NCBI GenBank assembly: GCA_003999685.1
Contig: CP021221.1
Span: 868,001-932,000, forward strand
DNA length: 64,000 nucleotides
Direction: 5' to 3'
DNA from: Taiwanofungus camphoratus
Lineage: Eukaryota > Basidiomycota > Agaricomycetes > Polyporales > Taiwanofungaceae
The position numbers and the translations under genes were made by a program. Under the pieces are notes generated by a model. That model was not told where the DNA came from. It worked only from the letters and a program-made list of their open reading frames with translations, and did no database searches. Within the stretch, counting starts at the first letter, position 1, and each line of letters begins with the position of its first letter. This document shows positions 1-9,686 of the stretch, piece after piece.

Positions 1-864
1 CCATGCAAGATCCCTCATCAAGTGCATCACCCCCATCAAGTTGTTTGTTGGTGAGTCGAGTTTGTTTGGTAACCTTAACTTCCACTATATTCAGATCAGC
101 CAATTCAAATGGTTGAGCTGATCACCCATTTCGCCAGTTGGTGGACTATCGCCAACACGTATACTTCCGCGTTTGTCTGTTCATTTGGAACCGATTATTG
201 CTCATACAAGGTGCCATGCGGGTTCAAGAGCAATGCCTGTACTGATGGCGTATCATTGAGCATATATCAAATGTCGTCGGAGTGTTGAGATAACCTAGTA
301 CATCGTGCACTTGTCTCAATTATGTCTGACCTGCTCGTACAAGGTGCCTTCCGGGTCCAAACATACAACCCGTGTCGGGGCGTATTCTCGAGCACACACC
401 GCATCACATCGCTGTAGTCGCATGTAATTCCACACCCTTTCATAAGAATGACTAGTGCGTCATCCGAGACTCGGAATTTTTATTCAATGCCAGCTATGTA
501 TCGCGGTGTGTATCATCATTGGTCGAACCGGTCAAAGAGGGGACAGAATAGGCAGTTCTAGACAGCCACTCATTATGCAGGACGAGCCCTCTGGCGCCCA
601 TATTTCCTCGTTCATATTGAGCTGGAAGTGAAACTCCAGACTACTTGAGAAACAGGAAGTGCAGCCTTCTTGTTTAAAGATAGTCGTCATTGATGACAGT
701 TGCTAACAGTATTGGCGTCTGTTAGGGTTGGCCTACTTCGAATATGCGGTGCGCTTCTAGATGAGTCCCACATAAGAAAGCATAGCAATGATTATAGAGG
801 AGACCAAGATATACTAAGTCCGAGTAGATGCCGTTGAAACCTCAAGTGTACGATACTAATGAAC
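1..864. other. Window-edge stretch, possible gene tail, no firm gene
   Basis: No recognisable gene. From base 2 a plus-strand reading frame runs to a GT at 51, and a plausible 45-55 base intron ends at the AG near 95. The joined frame would stay open to a TGA near 288, so this could be the last exons of a gene that begins left of the window, but I recognise no family. Two imperfect copies of a roughly 30-base motif (CTCATACAAGGTGCC-like near 203, CTCGTACAAGGTGCC-like near 335) suggest a small local duplication. Confidence 0.25.
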
Positions 865-1663
865 TTAGAAGATAATCTTCATTTTCTTGACCCATAACCA
901 CACAGCCACGATGAGTAAGCTCAGCACAGCCGGGGCGAGGTCTAATTGAAGTATGGTATATACCCATATTGTGGCCAAGGGAGGGCACTGGTGGAGGATG
1001 CTTTGAACTACGTGCCAGATGTCGCTACACGATCACTTACCTGTTTCATGACAACACGCCATGATGCACGATTGACGATCCATATCATTCGAGGTCCCAC
1101 TAGCAAAGAAATAATAAAGAGAAAGCCTTGCATCGAGCGATATTGCTTATAACGAGTAGCTAAAAGACAGTAAGCAGTTCAGTCTGTCAAGATCTAGATG
1201 GAAATTCCATACTGTAGAATATGAAAATAGACAGAACTTGCAGTGTTAATATTACTATGTGTAAGACGACGGGATATGCACATCCTACACTCACTTGGCA
1301 CGCTTGGCAGCATCCGATCTGCCAGATCCCGATACGTAGGTTTTCTGCCATACTGCCAGTGAACCAAACTAACAGCCGATCAGAGGTTGAGGGAGTTTGA
1401 TCCCGTGTGTAGACGTACATTTCCATCAACAGTAGAAGGAAGGACATGGGTATTATGAAAAGAGTGGCATTGAAAATCTCCTCTGCAAATGGAGTATCTT
1501 CTTCTGGGACTCCTGTGACCGTCGGTCCACCCGTAGACTGCGGCAAATTCTTGAGGATCCCAGTTTGGTTGATGATGCGCCATTGGTCTTCCTCAGGTAT
1601 GCCTACGTCTTCCGTTGCCTTGGGAGATTTGGACGCCTTCGATTTTTTGCGATTCATGGTCAT
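865..1663 (-). CDS. Conserved fungal four-helix membrane protein, five exons
   Basis: Function unknown. Exons are 1663-1419, 1368-1295, 1236-1213, 1159-1041 and 987-865; together they give 585 bases, 194 residues. The start is the ATG at 1663 (MTMNRKKSK), after which come a basic/acidic soluble N-terminus with EDQWRIINQTG, then a hydrophobic segment (LFIIPMSFLLLLMEI), the motif HWQYGRKPTYRDLADRMLP, and three further hydrophobic stretches, the last ending in VWLWVKKMKIIF. All four introns are 50-58 bases and each restores the frame, which is the main support for the model. From memory the pattern matches an unnamed basidiomycete family of multi-pass proteins (possibly the one catalogued as DUF7719; unverified). 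It shares a short promoter with FAF1. Confidence 0.8.
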
Positions 1664-1843
1664 AGGCGACGAGCGACTACGATGCAGACTGCAACTGCAA
1701 TGCAATTCAAAAGCAAGAGCCGACTGAGAAGTGCGGCGATCTATCACGTGCATAAGAATGCGTGTCGCCGCAGAGCATTCTTGAAAACTCTGCGGCAGTG
1801 TCAACACAATGCCAGGTTTCAGTATTCAAATTTGACTTAGTCG
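1664..1843. promoter_or_regulatory. Shared 180-base divergent promoter
   Basis: The 180 bases between the start codons of the membrane-protein gene (minus) and FAF1 (plus) must hold both promoters and both leaders. No obvious TATA box is visible. Two other divergent pairs in this window have almost the same spacing. Confidence 0.6.
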
Positions 1844-2991
1844 ATGGCTGAGACCAACCAAGAAAGATTGCTACGCATCCTCGAGGCCCGCGGTCAACAA
1901 TTCCTAGGTTCTTTCGCATCCCCGGTCACGATCGGGAAGAGGAAGAGCAGAGGAGTAGCAGAGGAGCAACGACATAGCAGAAAGCGAAAGGTGCAAGAGC
2001 AATATGAAGAGTGGTCAGGTTTCAATGATCACAGTGATCAAGAGGGCGATAAACTAACGCATGAGGTCTCCGACGGTAGTACGTCCATCTGGGATATTAT
2101 CATAAGCGTAGCAGAAACTAATACAACTTTTGCGGAAGTAGAACCGTTATCACACCATGGCTCTTCTCAACATACCAACGTTTTCGTATTCTCTGATACT
2201 CAGCCCGGGGCCGGCTCATCCAGTATTCGCCCCAAAAAAGCTCAGATGAAAGCATTTATGGTGAGTAAGCAATCAAATTATGAGGTCTCCCCTTATTTGA
2301 AATGTCATCATCATGGTCGACAGTCCTCGAAAGTCACAAAGCTCACTCAGGAAATACAAGACTCTTCCTCAGAAGAACCTTCAAGTGACAAAGAAGATGA
2401 ATTGTAAGTGAACTCAGGACGCCCGCGTGACTGTTGAGGATCTCATGGGTGCTAGAACCAACGCACAAAATGATGCTTTGTTGCATCGTCTCGTCCACAC
2501 CCACCTCCTTTCTGGTTCTACGAATCCGGATCTTGATATGTCATCCGCACAACGTAAGAAGGACCTGGCCGGACGAGTGCTAGAGGTCGCCGGGAAGGCC
2601 AAACTGGGCAAGGGTGAAGGGACCGTCCGGACTTTAGAGCAGAAGAGGGCTGCGAAACGTGTTCGAGAAGGAATAGCATTAAAACAGAAGGAAAGGAATC
2701 AAAGGGAGTTAGAGGAGGTGCGTTTTCGGAAATGTCAAGATAGCGCATCCTCACTTCGTGAACGTGTTACAGGCAAAACATTTGGGAAACTATCATCCAA
2801 CGCTCAAGCGATTGTATGGCACGTCCTCAGAGGCTCATTTCTCAAAAAGGAGGCGCGAAAAAGGGCTCAAGATGGGAGTTGGCTCCTTCAGAGGTGGCAT
2901 CCTGAAGCTCAGCAAGGATGATATTGATTCAGCGAATGGTAGAACTCGAGGTGCAGCTCAAAGATTCCATAAACAGCGGCACAAAAAATAG
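1844..2991 (+). CDS. FAF1: Faf1-like 40S ribosome assembly factor
   Basis: Nucleolar protein of the small-subunit processome, needed for early pre-rRNA cleavages that yield 18S rRNA (known for yeast Faf1). Exons 1844-2260, 2324-2403, 2456-2717 and 2773-2991 join in frame to 325 residues. The N-terminus is basic and probably disordered (KRKSRGVAEEQRHSRKRK). The middle has KAQMKAFM, then TNAQNDALLHRLVHT. The C-terminus carries the family signature: AKHLGNYHPTLKRLY, KRRREKGLKMGVGSFRGGIL and KLSKDDIDSANGR, then a basic tail. The second intron (2404-2455) overlaps an in-frame TAA that it removes. Length and order of conserved blocks fit the family. No alternative function is likely. Confidence 0.9.
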
Positions 2992-4798
2992 GGTGCAATA
3001 TTGAGTCCAAGAATACTCGGGGCGCATCTACTGTCTTTTACTATCGTGGCAGCAAATTGGTTTGGTCACATACAAGCTTAATGAACTACGTTGAGGGCGA
3101 GTCACCAATTTGTTCTGAAGTTGGCTCTTCTCACGTTCCATTGCTAGGCTCATCTGGCAATTCAATATCAAAACCTTTCCATCACATTATAATGGTCGTT
3201 CCGGCGGATCCAGGAGATTGTCAGTAATGGATCGAAGCCGCTTTGTACTGTTGAAGGACATGAGGGAGTCTGACGCTACGAACTCGAAACTTAAGATCAG
3301 TCCGATAAATCCCAGTCAAGGAAATGTGCCGGGGGGTTACCCCGGAGGCTTCAATTCATATCTGTCCATGCTATCCAACTGCAGGACTAAATGGTGGGCC
3401 CCTTAATATACGATTATAGCATCGGCGGTAGCTAGGAACCCGGGCTGCATTTATAATCTGCTCCGCGCTGTCCGTTACAGAATGCAATGTCCATTCCCGG
3501 TATCTCATTTCGTCCTGGATAATTAAGACCGCCGATAATCCCTATAGAGCTCCAGTGCCAGGCACCCCGAAAAGTTGACCTTTTGGGCGGCGATGTATGA
3601 TACCATTCCCCGAAATTAAGAGGTGGCGTCACACGTTGCTGTGAGGGAGACCAGAGAGGACCCGGAGATTGTCAAGAAGGGACGCGATTCTTATATTTAG
3701 TGATTGTAATATAGCTACTGTCGTTTCCGCTGCTCCCAGGATTTTTTTAAGGCTCGATACTCAAAAACCCCGAAAGCGGAGGGAAGGTTATGTGCAAAAC
3801 CCCGAAAACGGCGATTTTGGAAACCCCGAAAAAGGTGTTGCGCGGAACCAGAGCTCTATAGGGATTATCGGTGGTCCTGGATACTTGCGGCCTCATTTTG
3901 GAGTGCTGTCTTTGTCCCCAAAAAGATATGGTTCTGTGTGTGAATTAGGCCAGCCCAGAAGTGTTGGCCATTTACTTTTGCGCATGTTCAATTGCATTTT
4001 CCCCGAGAAGTGTGGCCTGAAGAATCCGAGAGCCAACCAGGTAATTGGTTGCATTTATTTAGTTGTTCAATATTGACTTCATATCCGTGCAAGTTCGAAT
4101 TCTCAGGGCAGCACCTCCGGTCAGCGCTACGAAGGGGGAATATCGCTGACCTCTCGGTAAAGATGTATGACAGGGTTCTGGGAAAGTTCGAGTGTTGATC
4201 AGTTGGAAACGGCGTACCCCCAGCCTTGCGAACTTCTCAGGAAACATTCATACGAATCACAAGAGCAACCACATCATTACGGAAATTCATTGCTAGCTGA
4301 GTCAGAAAGTCGTTTATCAGCATTAGTGCGGTATATGATTCCAGTCCATCAGCACTTCAGAAGCGGTCATTGCAGGTCTTATTGTGGGCTACTCTTGGTC
4401 TTTGCACGCGAAATTTAGGATGTCGATAATGTGAGGATGGTGTCCAAGTGGTGGTCAGCCATCTATGCATTGCAGAGGCTTGTATTTCGCGCAGCGTATG
4501 TTCAGATGGATTTATTCGTGATTGGACGTTTTGTCGGTAAAGATTGCATCGGGGAACATTTTACAAACAAGCCTTGCTCATGACATTGTACGGCGCTTCC
4601 AGATTTAAGATATCCTCGTGATTGTGATTCGCTTCATGTACGTAATATGGTTCAACTCCACACAACTCGATGCTCATACTATACCAAGAGGTACCGACCT
4701 GCTCAACGTCTTCGATATATGCAACATTGAATCTAATCTTACATGCGATTGTCCTCCAAACACTTGTTCATCATACGACGAGACAGCCTCATATACTC
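2992..4798. other. 1.8 kb gene-poor stretch with repeat debris
   Basis: No coding region that I can support; open frames are short and carry no recognisable motif. The stretch contains the inverted repeat at 3527/3876, an imperfect GC-rich palindrome near 3328 (CCGGGGGGTTACCCCGG) and five copies of a CCCCGAAA-type motif between about 3560 and 3830. It looks like decayed transposon sequence. Confidence 0.5.
3527..3876. repeat. Inverted repeat pair, probable relic of a TIR element
   Basis: The 26 bases at 3527-3552 (containing GATAATCCCTATAGAGCTC) are the reverse complement of 3851-3876 (GAGCTCTATAGGGATTATCG and so on) with one mismatch. The arms are 298 bases apart, and the space between is rich in CCCCGAAA motifs, which recall subterminal transposase-binding repeats. 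No clear target-site duplication or transposase frame is visible, so this may be an internal part of a larger element or a MITE. Confidence 0.6.
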
Positions 4799-5383
4799 TC
4801 AAGCCCTAATGAATACCCAGTGGTTGCGCGGGTCCGTGTAAACGGGGGAAAGCGTGACCTGTTGTGGATTATGGGTGAGTCGCGGATATGAATCGAATAG
4901 AAATAAGAAGCCTACAGGGGTACCGATTTCATCATCGGGCAAGCCCCAGCACAATTGTGCATCCGAAGGAGAAATCCTAAAATGTAGGGCGACGAATTAG
5001 GACTACCTTTTCCCATGCTTGAATGTTCCGCGTACGTGTAGCGTCCTCTCACCCTTGTCTCCTGGATTGCGAACTGCTGCCCAGAATTCCTTCCAACTAC
5101 CTCCGCACCGGGAGAGGCGCGGAAGCCGCAGTTGGCAAAGGAGGCGTTGCCTTGATTCTGGATGGTGTACTTGCCATTACCCAATTTGACGATGTTCCAC
5201 TACGAGTGAAGTTTTGTTAGCTAGGAGTTGGACAAGATGGTGAGTGATAAATTTCACCCTGAGTGAAGTAGCTGGATCTTCAGGTGCAGCTACAACTGCG
5301 GAACCGTCGTTTGGGTCTGGAAGCTGGAGGTGATTCATAGAGCGGACATTCTGAATCGCGTATCTGCCAGTATCGAGAGCCAT
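4799..5383 (-). CDS. Stand-alone beta-trefoil (ricin-B-like) protein, 136 aa
   Basis: Small cytosolic-type protein with no signal peptide. Exons 5383-5258, 5199-5036, 4976-4916 and 4858-4799 join to 136 residues. Three internally similar thirds can be seen: GRYAIQNVRSMNHL, GNGKYTIQNQGNASF and VRGRYTISPSDAQLCW, each a Gly-x-Tyr-x-Ile strand as in ricin-B or I66/mycocypin-type trefoils of mushrooms, ending in WVFIRA. It is clearly homologous to the N-terminal domain of the patatin fusion at 9683-12507: introns sit at the same places in phases 0, 2 and 0, and exon 3 is 61 bases in both. It could be a lectin or a protease inhibitor, and the sequence alone does not decide. The splice of exon 2 uses the GTACGC donor at 5035; the GTGAGA 20 bases earlier would break the frame. 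Confidence 0.75.
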
Positions 5384-6449
5384 TGTGAAGACTTCACTGC
5401 TATAGAATATGTTCGAGCTGGGTCTGAGGTATCCTTCATGCCGTCCAGCGATTATATACCATTCCAACTCGCATGACCGCGCTGAAACTCAATGACAGAT
5501 ACCGAAATTAAGTCTTGTGAGCGCAATCTGTTGTGAGAACATACTATCGATTAATGAACAGCTTCGAAATCCATGCACTTCTGCTTTCAGGGTCTGGGGC
5601 CCTCTTCCAAAGATACGTCTGCAATCATGGATTCAGATCGATTGACCAAGACGGCATACGTATCCATAAACCTGTCCATTCTGCGGCTGACCATGACTTC
5701 CAGAAGGTGATGTTCGCTGGTGAATCCGGCACTGATGCTACAGAATGAGGTGACCTATCGGCACTCCATCCTCTACGAAGAACATCTTCACTTCCCTGAA
5801 TTCATCGGCCGACCGAGAAATTGATATCGTAGGATACTGGTGAACTTAATTCAGAAACGAGGTTCCCGAGGAGGATGATCACTAAATCGGCGAAAGGCAT
5901 GACACATTAACATACCCAATTTACTCAGACTGGCTGAACAATGTGACCAATGATCACTGCAATCCACAACTTCAGGGCCGAAGAAGTATTGAATATTCAG
6001 TTGCCACACACAGGCAGAAACAATCTGCAAGACGATTGGAAGAGAATATTCGAAGAATCCCAGAGATGTGCTTGCATCTCATGCACCCTTGCTTGCTTCG
6101 ATCAAATGACGCTTACAACGAAACAAAGTCCCAGACAGCTGAGTGGGTCAACAGTGGCTTAGAAAAATCGCTCCACGGGTTCTATTCGACGACCGACGCA
6201 CATGCTTATAGGCACGAGCAGGGTAATACCCAGTCACCTTGCGTGCACAAATTGTACTCAAGAAACACTGGCAGAATACAGTCGAATGCTATCTAAATAG
6301 AAGGGTGGAAAAATAAATACAAAACAAACTAGAGGGACAAAGCGGACGATAGCGCAGGTGCGATGAGGGGGGTGATGACAACATCAGTTAATCGCTGACT
6401 CACTCCCTGCTGTAAGTTGCGGCTAAATGTAAATCAATCAGAGCTACGT
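5384..6449. other. 1.1 kb without a supported gene
   Basis: Only short frames. A plus-strand frame at 5950-6162 begins with an Ala-Ile-His-Asn-Phe run that faintly resembles the trefoil strand pattern next door, which might mean a decayed copy, but the rest does not follow. It presumably includes the promoter of the beta-trefoil gene (upstream of 5383) and the 3' flank of the GTPase gene. Confidence 0.4.
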
Positions 6450-7743
6450 TTACCAATCCTTCCATAAAGCATCGGACTGGCTAGCGGGGCCACGACTAGA
6501 GCCCCATCCAAAGCCAATCGATGCAGCAGTATCAGGGTCGCCCGTCTGCGCCACATATGTTAAGTGACTCTGGAGTACTGGCGAAGCGGGAGAATACCTA
6601 GTCGGAGAAGAAAGTTGGAAGGGCGAGGGATACCGTGCTGGTGAAAGATAGGAAGGTGAGGATGAGCGCTGAGCAGGAAAAGAGGACTGGGCAGGAGTCG
6701 AGCACGGAGAAGGCGAAGTAGACAGGAAGGGATACGAAAGGTGTTTGGGATATGAAGCATGTGGGGAATGTAACGGGGAATATGGCGGTGAATATGGCGG
6801 GGGAGGACTCATGCCGTTCGACGCCCACAGCTTTTCTGCGGTGAACTGATGGTATGCACTTTGCCTTTCAGGCCCCGCTTTGAATACCGTATCCGCTACA
6901 TCAGAGTCGCGCCATTCCGTGGAAAGCCCCAATGGAACATTCAAAAGCTGTGACATGATCACACGAGCAGATTCGAACCCATTATTGTGGCACAAAAGAC
7001 GGGCTCCATCATCGAGCAGCGGTTTCAGAAAGTCGTCCTTGGTCGCGAGTTCATATTGAACCCTGCCTCCGATGCCTTTGTCTTCGGCATCCCCCATGGT
7101 AGTGGCTATAATCATGTTCTTCAGCTCGTTAGAGCCGCACAGCTTTTGTAGCATCTTGACTTCGCGCCTTGTAATCCCGTCCGGCGTCCCGATTGTAGCA
7201 ATGCTACGCATATAGATGACACCATCCAATTTCGTCTTATTTTTGAATCTGCATATCCCAGAAAGTATAAGAAATAACTTGACATTATCTCAGACGTGGA
7301 CTCACTCTGTCTCCAGGAAGGACGCAATACTGTTCAATATATCCGTAGCAGTCACGTCTCTGCCTGGACCATAAAAGCCAGGGGTGTCAAGGAGCGTTAC
7401 ACGACGACCATCTTCCTCAACATAGGTTGCAAAGTCTATGTTGTACGCTTGTGACTTCGGTCCGCATCTCGACTGAAATGTTCTATCGCCTGAGACAAGC
7501 CTAACAAACTTTTCGGGAGCTCAGATCATGTGGCCATCTTCATTTGATCCAAATTTTTCTCACTGATGATTTCCCTGACCTCGCAGGTCCGATGACACTT
7601 TAGAAATTTCACAGTCAATGGATCGAACCAGCGTCTGGAGGAAAAAGCGAAACATACGCGACTATAGAGTCTTGACATTGAGCTTGTGTTTCCCCGTGGC
7701 CAGTCTGACAGTTACTGTGTTTCGGAATGAAATAGGAGGCCAT
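6450..7743 (-). CDS. AIG1-like P-loop GTPase with Pro/Tyr/Ser-rich tail
   Basis: Predicted GTP-binding protein of the fungal branch related to AIG1/IMAP and septin-like GTPases. Exons 7743-7658, 7597-7564, 7508-7306 and 7248-6450 give 373 residues. The P-loop GPARSGKS is at about 32-39 and is split over exons, the DTPG motif (Walker B/G3) at about 81-84, and the family block GVIYMRSIA followed by KMLQKLCGSNELKNMIIATTMG around 105-150. Residues after about 235 are low complexity with repeated PPYSPLHSP-like units and a GFGWGSSRG end, so the last third is probably disordered. There is no transmembrane segment. Such genes are numerous and variable in Agaricomycetes; their role is unknown. Its neighbours are the two beta-trefoil genes. 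The first exon (from MASYFIPKHS) is the least certain part. Confidence 0.8.
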
Positions 7744-9110
7744 AGTCACTTGAGTTGTGGGGATGTCTCACAGCGGTTCATGACGTTCCGTACTTATATT
7801 GAAGGTCTATGAGATGGCTTGCGGTAAGTGGAAGGGCAAAGGGCCTCACAACCCCGCCTCAAGCAGATCAGGCAAAACATGTATAACATGCAAGCATGCA
7901 GGCATGCATATGTTATTGTAAAGGGCGAGGCAGGTCCTCAATGACCCAACGTGGGGATCAGTTTGTTACTCCCTACACGGCCGATATACGTCCAGCAATC
8001 GACACCAAGGCGTAGTGGTTGCGCATAAACAATTGTGTGTGGCCATTCATCACAGTCTGTTGGGTAACAATACAGCATCTGGCAGACGCACCGGGTTGTT
8101 CTATACTTCTCTGTCACCGTGATGCACTGGCGAAGGCGTCGAAAAAGCAACCGTCCCGCGGTGAAGACTTCGTCTGTGTTCTGCCCCTTCCATGCCTACG
8201 ATGATATGAAGATCGTGGAAGCGAAGCATCCAAATTGACGGACCGTGATGAGAATAACACATCGATATCGTTCAGGAAATTGCAATATCAATGATGAGAG
8301 ACGGAGCAGAAACCTCCCTTCGCTATAGAGCGTAATGCAGATACGATGGTTGACCAATCAGCTGGACGTCTTCGAAGGAAATGAATCCAGAATCCATCAG
8401 ATTAGCGTACTTCTCCAATTGTCAACCTCCAAGCCGCATGGTAGAAGAAAGCCATGGTGGGTACATGCGGTTCTGAGTGTCCCCGTGCCTCAAAGCTCCA
8501 GGAGTTCAGGCATATTTAGGGGAGGAAGCACGCCAATGCCTGCATGTATGGAGTATTGATTTCTGAACACGCCTTTCTGTTAAAGAAAGATAAAGTTCAG
8601 TGGACAGGTTAATGGATCCATGGATTTCATGGAAGGCGGAACGGTCGCGTGAACAACTGCAACGCTCTGCATGAGGAAGCAAAAGACGCACATGCTCGTT
8701 CCACCGTACTGGATGGCAGTGATTCTCGCCCTGATTACAAGGGACGTTGTTGGATCATCTCGCCTGGATTTGTGAATCTATGGACTCTCATTCAAAGGGT
8801 GATCCCAAAGCAGCATGAACCGTCTGAAGGCATGGCAGAGAATACTAAAGTATACACGATCGCTGAAATTGTCTGACGGAGATCTTCACAGTACTCGGAA
8901 GACGATCACGACCGCATGATCTGCGTGAGGCTGGGCCGGTGCTATTGAAGTAGTGCTCCTAATGGTAGTCCCCTCAACTTGAATGCTATATTCATATAGT
9001 CAAAGGACCTTTCCTGGTAATGATGACGCCGATGCCAATTCCTGACAACTCGTGCCATGCTTCGATTCACAAAAAAACCAGCTCACCGGGATGGCCGCAA
9101 CGAGCTGGCC
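7744..9110. other. 1.4 kb without a supported gene
   Basis: I see no gene. A minus-strand frame at 7938-8150 has several Trp and Cys residues but no recognisable pattern, and frames between 8335 and 8880 are short. The right end abuts the MITE-like element. Confidence 0.4.
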
Positions 9111-9263
9111 GTCAGGAAAACTCAAATTTACCTCGATGATCTTATCTGTCATAAATAAGACATCGAAGATAAGATCAAAAATAAGATCATTTTAAGTAAA
9201 CTGTCTTATTTGCACTTTTTTTACTTAATTAAGACAATCTAAGTTAAATTTGAGTTTTCTGAC
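9111..9263. mobile_element. 153-base MITE-like element with terminal inverted repeats
   Basis: The left end GTCAGGAAAACTCAAATTTA (9111-9130) is matched by TAAATTTGAGTTTTCTGAC at 9245-9263 in inverted orientation, with one base missing. The AT-rich inside holds nested inverted CTTATC/GATAAG motifs and could fold into a long hairpin. No clear target duplication is left and there is no open frame, so it is a non-autonomous or decayed element. It lies 420 bases beyond the 3' end of the patatin fusion gene. Confidence 0.65.
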
Positions 9264-9272
9264 TGGTGCCAG

Positions 9273-9686
9273 ATGAAACTGGGCACTAAATGCTCAGCCA
9301 CCATCCAAGCTCTGAAGGACAAGAGCATATCACTGATTTGGAGCACACCAATGAAACTCAAGCTTCAAGTATTGAATCACCACCGCACGGGGAATAAATG
9401 TAGAGAACTCACAGAAGGACTAAGTATACCAGATATAGATCGGTTGTCATCCATATGTCGCCGCCACCAGCTACTCATACAAACCTATGCTACCGGTGTC
9501 TTTATTACTACACTGGCACAACAATTCTGCACATCTCATGCAGAATGTCAAGTAGTGGCTTATACTAAGAATGGTCATAAAGCAACTCTTAACGTCAGAG
9601 CTGGCGAGTACAGTCTTTCCGTAAAGAAACCGCTGATAATTATGCAGACTGAGAATGATACATTACAATTACGCCTTCGATTCTAG
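9273..9686 (+). CDS. Uncharacterised open frame, 137 codons
   Basis: An uninterrupted frame from an ATG just right of the MITE to a TAG that overlaps the last codon of the convergent patatin fusion by four bases. The product would be basic and rich in Thr, Leu and Lys, with no signal peptide, no membrane segment and no motif I know. For this genome a 414-base intronless frame is long but possible by chance, so it may be noncoding or 3' UTR of the opposite gene. Confidence 0.25.
   Translation: MKLGTKCSATIQALKDKSISLIWSTPMKLKLQVLNHHRTGNKCRELTEGLSIPDIDRLSSICRRHQLLIQTYATGVFITTLAQQFCTSHAECQVVAYTKNGHKATLNVRAGEYSLSVKKPLIIMQTENDTLQLRLRF

Noticed and set aside
2404-2417. A 14-base intron in FAF1 suggested by GTAAGT and the nearest CAG
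   Set aside because: Too short for splicing and out of phase. The AG at 2455 gives a 52-base intron in phase.
4977-5060. Apparent one-base frameshift in the stand-alone trefoil gene
   Set aside because: With the first GTGAGA donor the frame breaks after ETR, but the GTACGC donor 20 bases downstream gives a phase-2 junction identical to that of the fusion gene, so the gene is intact.
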